From contig NZ_CP102950.1 in NCBI RefSeq assembly GCF_024741795.1, positions 4,564,025 through 4,628,024 on the forward strand: a stretch of 64,000 bases of DNA, read 5' to 3'. Position 1 is the stretch's first letter. Every line of letters starts with the position of its first letter. The position numbers were made by a program, and so were the translations under genes. Positions 16,915-26,593 of the stretch are shown here, one piece after another. The DNA is from Arthrobacter sp. CJ23. GTDB taxonomy: Bacteria > Actinomycetota > Actinomycetes > Actinomycetales > Micrococcaceae. The notes beneath the pieces were generated by a model. It did no database searches. It saw nothing but the letters and a program-made list of their open reading frames with translations, and had not been told where the DNA came from.

Positions 16915-18216
16915 CTAGAAAAAGGTGTGGATGAGGTCGACGACGGTCTGGTCGCCATCGGTGTTGCTGTCCGCAAGCACCGGGATGACGGTCCATTTGT
17001 CGAAGGCGGTGCACGGGTGGGACAGGCCCAGCCGGACAACATCGCCGGGGCGCACCGTGGTGGTGCCGGCGTCGAATGTCATGAAGCTGTGCTGGTCATT
17101 GACCGAGGTGATTTCGGCTCCAAGCAGTGGTTCCATGGGTCCGCCGAGGGCCGGGCCGATGAGCTGCGGCTCCGGCAGTCCTTCGTCGAACGGGAGGTCC
17201 CGTTTGCCGGCGTCCAGGATGGCCAGTCCGGGCTCGGTCTGGGACACGACCCGCGCCCAACCGTGCATTGCGGCAGCGAATGGCCGGCCGCCTTCGCGGG
17301 AAAACGGCGAGATGCCGCGGTAGAAACCGTCGTCGTGGATGATGTACGCGCCGCTGCGGATCATGAGTTGGACGCGGGGAGCTGTGCTGGTGGAGATGCA
17401 CGGCGACAGGACCGTGACGACATCGTCGAAGTAGGCACTGCCGCCTGCCGTGAGGATCACGGAGTCGGTGCCGTAGAGGCCGTCGGCCAGCAGCTGCTCG
17501 TGGAGCAGCCGCATCTTGGCGAGGTAGCCGCGAACGGCGGCCAGGGCGGCGTCGTCCGCTGTGTGCGCCAGCGAGCCTTCGTAGCCGCTGACTCCCACCA
17601 GCCGCAGGTTCGGCGAGACCGCAATGGCGCGGGCAAGCTGCAACGCGGCCTCAACAGAGCGGGCACCGGTCCGGCCGCCATGGGCGCCGAGCTCCACGAG
17701 GACGTCCAGCACAGCATCGCTGCCCGCCAGGGTCCGGTTGATGACGTCCACGGTTCCCAGGGAGTCAATCCAGGAAAGGATCTTGGTGTCCTCGGGCGCG
17801 CCGGCAACCCACTGAATCGCGTGCGGGTCGGTGAGGCTGTTGGCGAGCTGGAGGTTCCGGACGCCGAACTCCCGGGCCACGCGGAGCTGCGCGAAGTTGG
17901 CGAGCGTGATGCCCCAGGCGCCGCGGTTGAGCTGCTCGGTCCAGAGCTGCGGCGCCATGGTGGTCTTGCCGTGCGGCGCCAACAGCACGCCGTGTTCCTT
18001 GCACCACTCGGACAGGCGATCGGCGTTGGCTTGGAGCGCAGAGGAGTCAAGCGTCAGCAGCGGGGTCTGGAGCTCGGCCAGGGTGTGCTTTGCGGCGACG
18101 AAGTCCGCGTGGGTGGTCCCGTTGGCGGTGGCGGGCACGGCCTTGTGCCGCCAGTCGAGCCGGCGTTCTGCGAGGCCGGCCACGGCGGTTGCCGAAATGG
18201 CTTCGGAAGTGTTCAC
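16915..18216 (-). CDS. PLP-dependent D-serine dehydratase-like ammonia lyase
   Basis: A 433-residue fold-type III PLP enzyme of the DSD1/D-threonine-aldolase group. An alanine-racemase-like barrel carries the PLP lysine at K84 (PHGKTTMAP), and the C-terminal beta domain holds the metal pair H400 and C402 in SHPCTAFDKW. Family reactions eliminate water and ammonia from D-serine or cleave D-threonine; D-glucosaminate dehydratases also act on PLP-bound 2-amino acids to give 2-keto-3-deoxygluconate. Its neighbours (KDG kinase, KDPG aldolase, RidA) favour the last role here, as an inference. The start is GTG at 18216 with AAGGGA upstream. First gene of the operon. Confidence 0.85.
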   Translation of the reverse strand: MNTSEAISATAVAGLAERRLDWRHKAVPATANGTTHADFVAAKHTLAELQTPLLTLDSSALQANADRLSEWCKEHGVLLAPHGKTTMAPQLWTEQLNRGAWGITLANFAQLRVAREFGVRNLQLANSLTDPHAIQWVAGAPEDTKILSWIDSLGTVDVINRTLAGSDAVLDVLVELGAHGGRTGARSVEAALQLARAIAVSPNLRLVGVSGYEGSLAHTADDAALAAVRGYLAKMRLLHEQLLADGLYGTDSVILTAGGSAYFDDVVTVLSPCISTSTAPRVQLMIRSGAYIIHDDGFYRGISPFSREGGRPFAAAMHGWARVVSQTEPGLAILDAGKRDLPFDEGLPEPQLIGPALGGPMEPLLGAEITSVNDQHSFMTFDAGTTTVRPGDVVRLGLSHPCTAFDKWTVIPVLADSNTDGDQTVVDLIHTFF

Positions 18217-18298
18217 GCGTTCATTCCCTTCGCGGTGCTGCGTTTTTGAAGCTGCGGTGTGGGGTTGTGTTGGCTGAGGTTTCGCTTGCGTTGCGTAA

Positions 18299-18318
18299 TT
18301 TGCAACGCTGGTTGCAAA
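18299..18318. promoter_or_regulatory. Perfect palindrome TTTGCAAC-GCTG-GTTGCAAA, candidate IclR operator
   Basis: Eight-base perfect arms with a four-base spacer lie in the 244-base divergent promoter region between the ammonia-lyase and KDG-kinase operons. A further GTTGC half-site lies at 18290-18294. The IclR gene in the right-hand operon is the obvious candidate to bind it and control both operons. Confidence 0.6.
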
Positions 18319-18460
18319 CCTGCTGGTGATATGTCTAACATGGTGGCGGATTGGGAGTCAAGGCCGCGGCACGTCCGCAGAGCCGTCCAATCCGCCGCGG
18401 AACGCTCCGTACCGCGGCGTCCGAGTGCCGCTGAAAAGCGCAAGAGTGAGTGGGGAGAAC

Positions 18461-19483
18461 ATGCTTTCAGCTGTATGTGTTGGCGAGACGATGGCCATGC
18501 TCACCCCTGTCCAAGCCGTCCCCCTCCACCTCGCCACCGAGCTCCACTTCGGGATCGGCGGCGCCGAGTCGAACGTCGCCATGGGCCTCGCCGCGATGGG
18601 CCTGGACACCCACTGGGTCAGCCGCGTGGGCCGCGACGGCTTCGGCACCCGGATCCTTCATGAGCTCAGCGAACACGGGGTGGGCGTCTCCGCCGTCGAG
18701 GTTGACGATTCCCTGCCTACCGGCCTTTACGTGAAGGTCCCCGCCCAGGAAGCAGACCCCGACGGCGGCAGCTCGGTGTTGTACTACCGGCAAGGATCGG
18801 CGGCCTCGGCCATGGGACGCGGCACACTGGCCAACCCTGCGGTGGCATCCCTGCTGGAAAGCGCTACCCTCATCCATCTGAGCGGCATCACGGCCGCCCT
18901 CTCCCCTGCGTGCCTCGAACTCCTCGAGGCCATCCTCACTGCGCCCCGGAACGGCCGGACCATCAGCTTCGACGTCAACTGGCGGGCAGCCTTGTGGGCA
19001 GGCCAGGACCGTGGGGTCCTGCAGCGCCTGGCGAACCTGGCCGACGTCGTGCTCGTTGGAAAAGACGAGGCCGAGCACGCCTTCGGCACCACCGACGAAG
19101 CCGAACTCCGCCGGATGATGCCGGACCCGCAAGTGCTGGTCATCAAGAACGAGGCGATCAGCGCTATCGCCCTGGCGCGCGGCGGGGCCGACTCGAGCGG
19201 CACCCGGGAGGAGGTGCCCGCATTGTCCGTCGCCGTCGTCGAGCCTGTAGGCGCCGGTGACTCGTTCGCCGCCGGCTACCTCAGCGGCATGCTGTTCGGG
19301 CTGGGCCAGAAGGCGAGCCTCCGCAGGGGCCATGTGGCAGCCGCCTGCACCCTGACCGTCCACGGCGACCGCGGCCCGCTGCCCGATGCCGCGCAGCTCT
19401 CGGCCATCCTCGATTCTTCGGATGACGCCTGGGCTGCTATCCATGTTGAAGACGGACATTTCAACACCAGAACCGGAGCGTGA
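18461..19483 (+). CDS. kdgK: PfkB-family sugar kinase, probably 2-keto-3-deoxygluconate kinase
   Basis: A 340-residue cytoplasmic ribokinase-fold kinase. It has the N-terminal substrate-side motif GGAESNVAMGLAAMG and the C-terminal anion hole PVGAGDSFAAGY with catalytic base D267. The overall pattern resembles KdgK, which phosphorylates KDG to KDPG with ATP. The KDPG aldolase in the opposite operon supports this; the substrate is not proven. The start ATG at 18461 has GGGGAGA just upstream, and the frame before it shows no homology. First gene of a kinase-iclR-ridA operon. Confidence 0.85.
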   Translation: MLSAVCVGETMAMLTPVQAVPLHLATELHFGIGGAESNVAMGLAAMGLDTHWVSRVGRDGFGTRILHELSEHGVGVSAVEVDDSLPTGLYVKVPAQEADPDGGSSVLYYRQGSAASAMGRGTLANPAVASLLESATLIHLSGITAALSPACLELLEAILTAPRNGRTISFDVNWRAALWAGQDRGVLQRLANLADVVLVGKDEAEHAFGTTDEAELRRMMPDPQVLVIKNEAISAIALARGGADSSGTREEVPALSVAVVEPVGAGDSFAAGYLSGMLFGLGQKASLRRGHVAAACTLTVHGDRGPLPDAAQLSAILDSSDDAWAAIHVEDGHFNTRTGA

Positions 19484-19487
19484 CACC

Positions 19488-20249
19488 TTGAGCCAGAGCC
19501 TCATGCGGGCCATCGACCTGCTCGCCGAACTCGCCGCGAAGCCAGCCACCCTGGACGAGCTCGCGTCCAAGGCATCCGTGCACAAGACCACTGTGATGCG
19601 GCTCCTGCACGCCATGGAGGAGAAGCGCTTCGTGGTGCGCGACGAGGACCAGCGGTTCATGCTCGGCTCCAAGCTCTTCGAACTGTCTTCCCTCGCGCTG
19701 GAGCAGCGGGACATCCGCAAGGTGGCCCACCCGCACCTGGCCGAACTGAACGGCCGCACCGGGCACACCGTGCACCTCGCCGCCTTCGAAGGGAATGAAG
19801 TGGTGTATATCGACAAGTTCGAGTCGCACCACCCCGTCCGCATGTACTCGCGCATCGGCCTGACAGCTTCGCTGCACTCGGCCGCTGTGTCGAAGGTCCT
19901 CCTCGCCGACATGCCGCGCAGCCGGCAGGAAAAGATCGCGGCGGGGCTGGACTACGTGAAAGTTACCGAGAACACCCTGACCTCGCCGGAGGCCCTGTTG
20001 GCCGAACTGGAGCAGGTCAAGGAGCAGGGCTGGGCGCACGACAACGCCGAGCACGAAGCGTTCGTGCACTGCATCGCGGCCCCCATCCGCGACGCCAGCG
20101 GCGCCGTTGTTGCCGCAGCCTCTTGTTCGGTACCGGTAGTGATGCTCAGCTATGAAGGCTTGCTTGAGCTGCTGCCCGACCTCAAAGCCAGCACCGAGGC
20201 CATTTCGCGTGACCTCGGCTGGATCAGCCACGAAAGGAACTCAGCATGA
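19488..20249 (+). CDS. IclR-family transcriptional regulator
   Basis: A 253-residue regulator: a winged helix-turn-helix (about 1-60, LSQSLMRAIDLLAEL then TLDELASKASVHKTTVMRLL) followed by an IclR effector-binding domain (about 75-250). A TTG start at 19488 is preferred: GGAG lies nine bases before it and it follows the kinase stop by four bases. An ATG at 19443 inside the kinase gene is the alternative. IclR proteins usually regulate the adjacent catabolic genes; the 18299-18318 palindrome is the likely target. The inducer is probably a pathway sugar acid (inferred). Confidence 0.87.
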   Translation: MSQSLMRAIDLLAELAAKPATLDELASKASVHKTTVMRLLHAMEEKRFVVRDEDQRFMLGSKLFELSSLALEQRDIRKVAHPHLAELNGRTGHTVHLAAFEGNEVVYIDKFESHHPVRMYSRIGLTASLHSAAVSKVLLADMPRSRQEKIAAGLDYVKVTENTLTSPEALLAELEQVKEQGWAHDNAEHEAFVHCIAAPIRDASGAVVAAASCSVPVVMLSYEGLLELLPDLKASTEAISRDLGWISHERNSA

Positions 20250-20650
20250 GTGAAAAGACCGTAGTACTGACCGAAAACGCCCCCGCCCCGGCGCACGTAT
20301 TCTCCCAGGGCATCAAGAAGGGTGGCCTGTTCCAGGTTTCCGGCCAGGGCCCCATGGACCCCGCCACCAACCAGTACATCGGCGAGGGCGACGTCCGCGT
20401 CCAGACCCGCCGCACGCTGGAAAACGTCAAGGCCATCCTCGAGGCCGGCGGATCCTCCGTGGAAGACGTGCTGATGTTCCGCGTCTACCTCACCACCCGC
20501 GACGACTTCGCCGCCATGAACGACGTCTACGGCGAGTTCATCCGCGAAAACGTCCCCAGCGGTGCCCTGCCGAGCCGCACCACAGTCTTCGTGGACCTGC
20601 CCCATGAGGTCATGCTCGTGGAGATCGACGCACTGGCGGTTACGGCGTAG
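20246..20650 (+). CDS. RidA/YjgF-family imine deaminase
   Basis: A 134-residue trimeric-type RidA protein. The invariant Arg that binds the substrate carboxylate is R111 (PSRTTVFVDLP), and the catalytic-site E126 lies in VMLVEIDAL. RidA hydrolyses reactive enamine/imine intermediates released by PLP dehydratases to ketoacids and ammonia. Its start overlaps the iclR stop (ATGA). The pairing with a PLP ammonia lyase in the facing operon is chemically coherent: it would protect PLP enzymes from the enamine formed when an amino sugar acid is dehydrated. Confidence 0.9.
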   Translation: MSEKTVVLTENAPAPAHVFSQGIKKGGLFQVSGQGPMDPATNQYIGEGDVRVQTRRTLENVKAILEAGGSSVEDVLMFRVYLTTRDDFAAMNDVYGEFIRENVPSGALPSRTTVFVDLPHEVMLVEIDALAVTA

Positions 20651-20709
20651 TTTCGCGGCCCGCCCGGGGATCTGCGCCGTGGGCAGATGGATTGCTCCCG
20701 GGATAATAC

Positions 20710-20735
20710 GCTGCCGCGGCACGCGCCGCGGCAGC
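20710..20735. terminator. GC-rich hairpin between convergent ridA and the LysR gene
   Basis: Arms GCTGCCGCGG and CCGCGGCAGC pair perfectly around a six-base loop. No T-run follows, so this is a candidate bidirectional or factor-assisted terminator. Confidence 0.4.
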
Positions 20736-20833
20736 ACCGGCGTCGTTCATTGGCATCTCCATCCGCACTCCCAGGCCTGTTTCGCACAATTCATCCGAAC
20801 GGAATCCTGCCACAGCCTTTGGGGAAGGTATTC

Positions 20834-21751
20834 CTAGCCCGCCGCCGCCCCGTAGACGCGTGCGCACGTCTCCTCGAACGCCAGCGCCCTGCGCGTGGGC
20901 TGGACCCCTTCCGGGCGCACCAGCATGACCTCGATCGGGGGAAAGTTGTCGGTCAGGGTCAGGGCCACCACCTTGCCGCCGGAGTAGGTGACGTCGCTGT
21001 GCAGCCGCTGGTTCAGCATGGCGTAGCCGTGGCCCTTGGCCACGAAGGAGCGGACGGTCTCGTAGCCCGCAAAGCGGTGCCGGACGTTGGGCACCACGCC
21101 CGCCAGGGCGTACAGCTGCTCGTAGTACTCCCGGCTGTGCGGGAGGTCGAGCACCACGGCGGGTTCGCCGTCGAGGTCCCTCAGCGCGATCTCCCGCCCG
21201 GGGCGCGAGGCCGCCGGGTGCTCGGCGTGCACCAGCACGTGCGGCGGGATCCGCTCCACCACCTGGTACGTGAAGCCGCGGCCGAGCCCCAGCCCGTACA
21301 TCAGTGCGGTATCGCACTGGCCCTCAAGCAACGCCGTCTGGAGTTCGGCGAGGTCGGCTTCAAGGAAGGAGACCTCCACTCCCGGGTGCTCCGCCTCGAA
21401 GGTCTGCAGGATGGTGGGCAGCCGGAAGGGCGCGAGGGGTGCGAAGACGCCCACCTTGAGCTCACCCACCAGCGAGGTCCCCATGCCGCGGGCCGACTCA
21501 TAGAGGGAGTCTGCGTGCTCCAGGAAGACCTTGATGTCCTGCGCGAACTGCCGCCCGCTTGGGGTCAGCCGCAGCCCGCGCGTCTTCAGCCGGACGAACA
21601 GCTGCGTGGACAGGCTCGCTTCCAACTGCGCCAGCGAGGCGGAGAGCGCCGACTGCGTCACGAGCAGGCGCTCCGCAGCGGCCGTCATGTTCTCAAGCTC
21701 GGCAACCACCGAGAAGTACCGCAGCTGGGTCAGGGTGAAGGGCTTGGCCAT
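20834..21751 (-). CDS. LysR-family transcriptional regulator
   Basis: A 305-residue regulator with an N-terminal helix-turn-helix (LTQLRYFSVVAELENMTAAAE then LLVTQSALSASLAQLE) and a periplasmic-binding-protein-like effector domain from about residue 90. It resembles NAC/CynR-type regulators. It ends convergently with ridA and lies just downstream of the PucR gene on the same strand. Its target is not evident; LysR proteins usually act on a divergent neighbour, and none is present. A start at 21766 is possible. Confidence 0.86.
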   Translation of the reverse strand: MAKPFTLTQLRYFSVVAELENMTAAAERLLVTQSALSASLAQLEASLSTQLFVRLKTRGLRLTPSGRQFAQDIKVFLEHADSLYESARGMGTSLVGELKVGVFAPLAPFRLPTILQTFEAEHPGVEVSFLEADLAELQTALLEGQCDTALMYGLGLGRGFTYQVVERIPPHVLVHAEHPAASRPGREIALRDLDGEPAVVLDLPHSREYYEQLYALAGVVPNVRHRFAGYETVRSFVAKGHGYAMLNQRLHSDVTYSGGKVVALTLTDNFPPIEVMLVRPEGVQPTRRALAFEETCARVYGAAAG

Positions 21752-21780
21752 GCGTCCATGATGCACCCTGGGCGAAAGCC

Positions 21781-23463
21781 CTACTGCCCCCGCAGCCGGT
21801 GCAGCAGAAGGGCGACGTGCAGGGACGTCCGCGATTCGGCGTCGTCGAGGTCCACGGCCAGCAGCTCCTCCAACTTCGCCAGCCTCGCGTACAGCGTGGG
21901 CCGGCTGAGGTAGCCATTGCGCGCCAGCGCGGCCTTGTTGCCGCCGGATTCGAGGTACTTGCCGAGCAGCTCGAGCAGCCCTTCCCGGCCCTGCGCCTCG
22001 GCCTCGAGCAGGCCGGCGAGCTCCGATTCGGCGAACTGCTGGGCGCGGGGGTCGTTGCGCAGCAGCGCCAGCAGGCCGCGGAGCCGGACGTCGGTGGCCC
22101 GGTAGAAGGGCCGCCGGGACTCGTGCAGGGTGGCCGCGGTTTCGGCGACGTGCGCCGCCTCGTCGATGCCGGCCGCCGCCTCCAGGAGGCTCGCCCGGTA
22201 GCGCCCGACGCCGATGGTCCAGACCGGGGGCGCGTCGCCGGCGTGCGCGGCCAGTGCGTCCGTCAGCCGCTGCAGGGTGGCGTCCTCAAGCTGCCGGGCA
22301 GGCAGGGCCAGGATCATGCCGAGGGAGCCGGACTGGATGCTCGCCGTCAGGGCGCTGCTGGCCGTGGACTTGATCGCCCTGGCCAGCAGGTCGAGCAGCT
22401 TGCGCTCTTCCTCCTGCCCGGCCAGCGGATCGCCCTGCGCGGCAGCGGGCAGCCGGGCGGGAAGCCCGGCGCCGCCATGAGAATCGGGAACCTGTCCGGC
22501 AGGCAGCGCCGTTCGGAACACCACGGGCACGTAGTAGGGCGAGCGCTTGAGTCCCAGCGACGCGGCGCGGGCCAGGGCCTCGGCCTCGCTGAGCCCGCGC
22601 GGCTGCCGGAGCGCATTGAGCAGGCCGGCCTGCGCCTGTTGGGACAGCTCGCGTTTGTCCCGTTCGGCGAGGCGGTTGATGGCCAGGGTCTGGGCCGCGC
22701 GTTCGAGCACCATGGCGGCCATCTCGTCGTCGTCGAGCGCCACCGGGACCACCAGCCGCCCCCACAGCTGCCGCCGTACGCCCACCGGCAACTGCAACCA
22801 TTCTTCGGGGCCGGCGCGCCTTGCGGACCCGTGGGCCTGAGCGGGCGACGGCGTGGTCCGCGAGCGCCGCTCCCAGTCGTCCAGCAGCTCGGTGGTGGCC
22901 AGGTTCCGGGCCGAGTAGGCGAGCACCAGGTGCTGCAGGTCCTCGAGGACCACCGGCGCGCCGATCATGGCAGCGGCCTGTTCCACCACCTGCTGCGTGC
23001 CGGCGCTCTCGAGGCTGAGCACGGTGAAGGCCTCGTGGACGTCCCGGGCGCGCTCCACCCGTTCCAGCTGCTCGGCCACGATCATCCGGTGCACCGTCTC
23101 GGTGATCTGGACGAAGCGGACTCGGTGTTCGAGCACGATGACCGGCAGCTTGGCGGTCCGGGCCGCCGTGCGCAGGGCCGCGAGGCTGCGGTTCCGCTGC
23201 CCCACCAGTTCCACGATGAGGCCCGCCGCGCCGGCCTGCTCCAACGAGCGGATGTACGACGCCGCCACGCCGGGTTCCTTTTCCAGCTCCAGTCCGGTGG
23301 TCAAGACCAGTTCGCCTCCCGAGAGCAGGCCGGTCAGGTCCAGGATTTCGCTGACGTGGACCCAGCGGACGGGCGTGTCGAGGGCGCCGTCGCCGCCCAG
23401 GATGGCCGGTGCGGCATCGCGGAGGACGGCGAGGTCAAGGATGGCACGGACAGTGGGCAGCAT
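21781..23463 (-). CDS. PucR-family transcriptional regulator
   Basis: A 560-residue PucR/CdaR-type regulator. It has an N-terminal PucR effector domain (about 5-130), a long middle region with GGDEF-like remnants, and a C-terminal helix-turn-helix (about 500-555) ending LARNGYLSRPTLYARLAKLEE. The family regulates purine, GABA, beta-alanine or proline catabolism. It is divergent from a semialdehyde dehydrogenase and aminotransferase, its likely targets. Its own ATG forms one end of a 19-base palindrome, which implies autoregulation. Confidence 0.88.
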   Translation of the reverse strand: MLPTVRAILDLAVLRDAAPAILGGDGALDTPVRWVHVSEILDLTGLLSGGELVLTTGLELEKEPGVAASYIRSLEQAGAAGLIVELVGQRNRSLAALRTAARTAKLPVIVLEHRVRFVQITETVHRMIVAEQLERVERARDVHEAFTVLSLESAGTQQVVEQAAAMIGAPVVLEDLQHLVLAYSARNLATTELLDDWERRSRTTPSPAQAHGSARRAGPEEWLQLPVGVRRQLWGRLVVPVALDDDEMAAMVLERAAQTLAINRLAERDKRELSQQAQAGLLNALRQPRGLSEAEALARAASLGLKRSPYYVPVVFRTALPAGQVPDSHGGAGLPARLPAAAQGDPLAGQEEERKLLDLLARAIKSTASSALTASIQSGSLGMILALPARQLEDATLQRLTDALAAHAGDAPPVWTIGVGRYRASLLEAAAGIDEAAHVAETAATLHESRRPFYRATDVRLRGLLALLRNDPRAQQFAESELAGLLEAEAQGREGLLELLGKYLESGGNKAALARNGYLSRPTLYARLAKLEELLAVDLDDAESRTSLHVALLLHRLRGQ

Positions 23464-23479
23464 TTACATAGTGTAAATG
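23461..23479. promoter_or_regulatory. Palindrome CATTTACA-TAG-TGTAAATG covering the pucR start codon
   Basis: Perfect eight-base arms with a three-base spacer. The left end is the pucR start codon itself. It lies in the divergent promoter region about 110 bases before the dehydrogenase gene. A bound regulator here would block pucR directly. Inferred operator. Confidence 0.5.
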
Positions 23480-23585
23480 CTGGAACGGATTCCTTTACAG
23501 GATGCCTCTTATGGGGCCGTGGCGCGGCGGACAGACTGGAGCCAACACACAGCAACCACCCCTTTCCGAACCACGCAGGAGAACC

Positions 23586-25073
<1,488 letters not shown>

Positions 25074-25102
25074 GCCGCGCGATTCGAACAGGAGACAGTG
25101 AC

Positions 25103-26494
25103 ATGACTTCCACCCTTGACAGCGGGCTCCTTCCCGAACGGACCGAGCCGCATCCCGATGTCGACACCGTCGCCGCGAAGCGCGCCTACGAACTGGACCG
25201 CAAGCACGTCTTCCACTCCTGGTCTGCCCAGGACCTGCTGGACCCGATGGTCATCTCGGCTGCCCAGGGTTCCTACGTGTGGGACGGCGAGGGCACGCGG
25301 TACCTCGACTTCTCCTCGCAGCTGGTCAACACCAACATCGGCCACCAGCACCCCGCCGTGGTGGCCGCGATCGCGGCTCAGGCAGCCAAGCTGTGCACCA
25401 TCGCCCCGAGCTACGCCAACGAGGCCCGCTCCGAGGCGGCGCGGCTCATCGCCGAACGGACCCCGGGCGAGCTGAACAAGATCTTCTTCACCAACGGCGG
25501 CGCCGACGCCAACGAGCACGCCGTCCGCATGGCCCGGCTGCACACCGGACGGCAGAAGGTCCTGTCCGCGTACCGTTCGTACCATGGCGGCACGCACCTG
25601 GCCATCAACATCACGGGTGACCCCCGTCGCTGGGCCAGTGACAACGGCTCAACCGGCACCGTGCACTTCTTCCCGCCGTACCTGTACCGCACGGCCTTCC
25701 ACTCCACCACGGAAGCCGAGGAAAGCCAGCGCGCCCTGGAGCACCTCGAGCAGCTCATCGTGTTCGAAGGCGCCTCCACCATCGCCGCCCTGATGCTGGA
25801 GAGCATCCCGGGTTCAGCCGGCATCTACGTGCCACCGGCCGGCTACATGCAGGGCGTGCGTGAACTGTGCACCAAGTACGGCATCATGTTCATCGCGGAC
25901 GAGGTCATGGCCGGTTTCGGCCGCACGGGCAAGTGGTTCGCCGTGGAGCACTTCGACGTGGTCCCGGACCTACTGACCTTCGCCAAGGGCGTGAACTCCG
26001 GCTACGTTCCCTTGGGCGGCGTGGCCATCAGCCCGGAAATCGCGGCAACGTTCGCCACCAGGCCCTACCCCGGCGGCCTCACCTACTCGGGCCACCCGCT
26101 GGCCACCGCGGCTGCCGTTGCCACCATCAACACGATGGAAAGGGAAGGCATCGTGGACCACGCGGCCCGTGTGGGCGCCGAGGTGATCGGCCCGGCCCTG
26201 GCGGACTTCGCCGCACGGCACAAGTCCGTGGGCGAGGTGCGCGGCAAGGGCGTCTTCTGGGCGATCGAACTGGTCAAGGACCGCGAAACCCGCGAGCCGC
26301 TGGCCCCGTACGGTGCGTCCAGCCCGGAGATGAACCAGCTCATCGCCGCCTGCAAGTCCCGCGGCCTCATCCCGTTCGCGAACTTCAACCGCATCCACGT
26401 GGTCCCGCCGTGCAACATCAGCGTGGAGGACCTCAAGGCCGGCCTCACGATCCTGGACGAGGTGCTGGACATCGCCGACGGCTTCGCCGTGTAA
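25103..26494 (+). CDS. Class III omega-aminotransferase
   Basis: A 463-residue fold-type I PLP aminotransferase. It has SYHGGTHLAINITGDPRRW, the PLP-anchoring FIADEVMAGFGRTGKW and the Schiff-base lysine K295 in TFAKGVNSGYVPLGG. Relatives act on beta-alanine, GABA, taurine or other omega-amines with pyruvate or 2-oxoglutarate. It lies 29 bases after mmsA with GGAGA before the ATG, so the two are an operon. Beta-alanine:pyruvate activity is the most economical reading, but other omega-amino acids are possible. Confidence 0.88.
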   Translation: MTSTLDSGLLPERTEPHPDVDTVAAKRAYELDRKHVFHSWSAQDLLDPMVISAAQGSYVWDGEGTRYLDFSSQLVNTNIGHQHPAVVAAIAAQAAKLCTIAPSYANEARSEAARLIAERTPGELNKIFFTNGGADANEHAVRMARLHTGRQKVLSAYRSYHGGTHLAINITGDPRRWASDNGSTGTVHFFPPYLYRTAFHSTTEAEESQRALEHLEQLIVFEGASTIAALMLESIPGSAGIYVPPAGYMQGVRELCTKYGIMFIADEVMAGFGRTGKWFAVEHFDVVPDLLTFAKGVNSGYVPLGGVAISPEIAATFATRPYPGGLTYSGHPLATAAAVATINTMEREGIVDHAARVGAEVIGPALADFAARHKSVGEVRGKGVFWAIELVKDRETREPLAPYGASSPEMNQLIAACKSRGLIPFANFNRIHVVPPCNISVEDLKAGLTILDEVLDIADGFAV

Positions 26495-26524
26495 TTCCGC
26501 CCGGACCCGCATCAGTCCGGATAC

Positions 26525-26560
26525 CGCAGAGGCTCCCCACCGTGGTGGGGAGCCTCTGCG
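26525..26560 (+). terminator. Terminator of the mmsA-aminotransferase operon
   Basis: A 16-base perfect stem starting CGCAGAGGCTCCCC, with a four-base loop, lies 30 bases after the aminotransferase stop and is followed by TTTACG. It also separates the convergent penicillin-binding protein gene. Confidence 0.75.
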
Positions 26561-26593
26561 TTTACGTCTGCGGCCCGGCGTGAGCCGGGGCGC

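Noticed and set aside
16915..18216. Simple assignment as D-serine or D-threonine catabolic enzyme
   Set aside because: Possible by family, but it leaves the KDG kinase, KDPG aldolase and GntP permease in the same locus unexplained.
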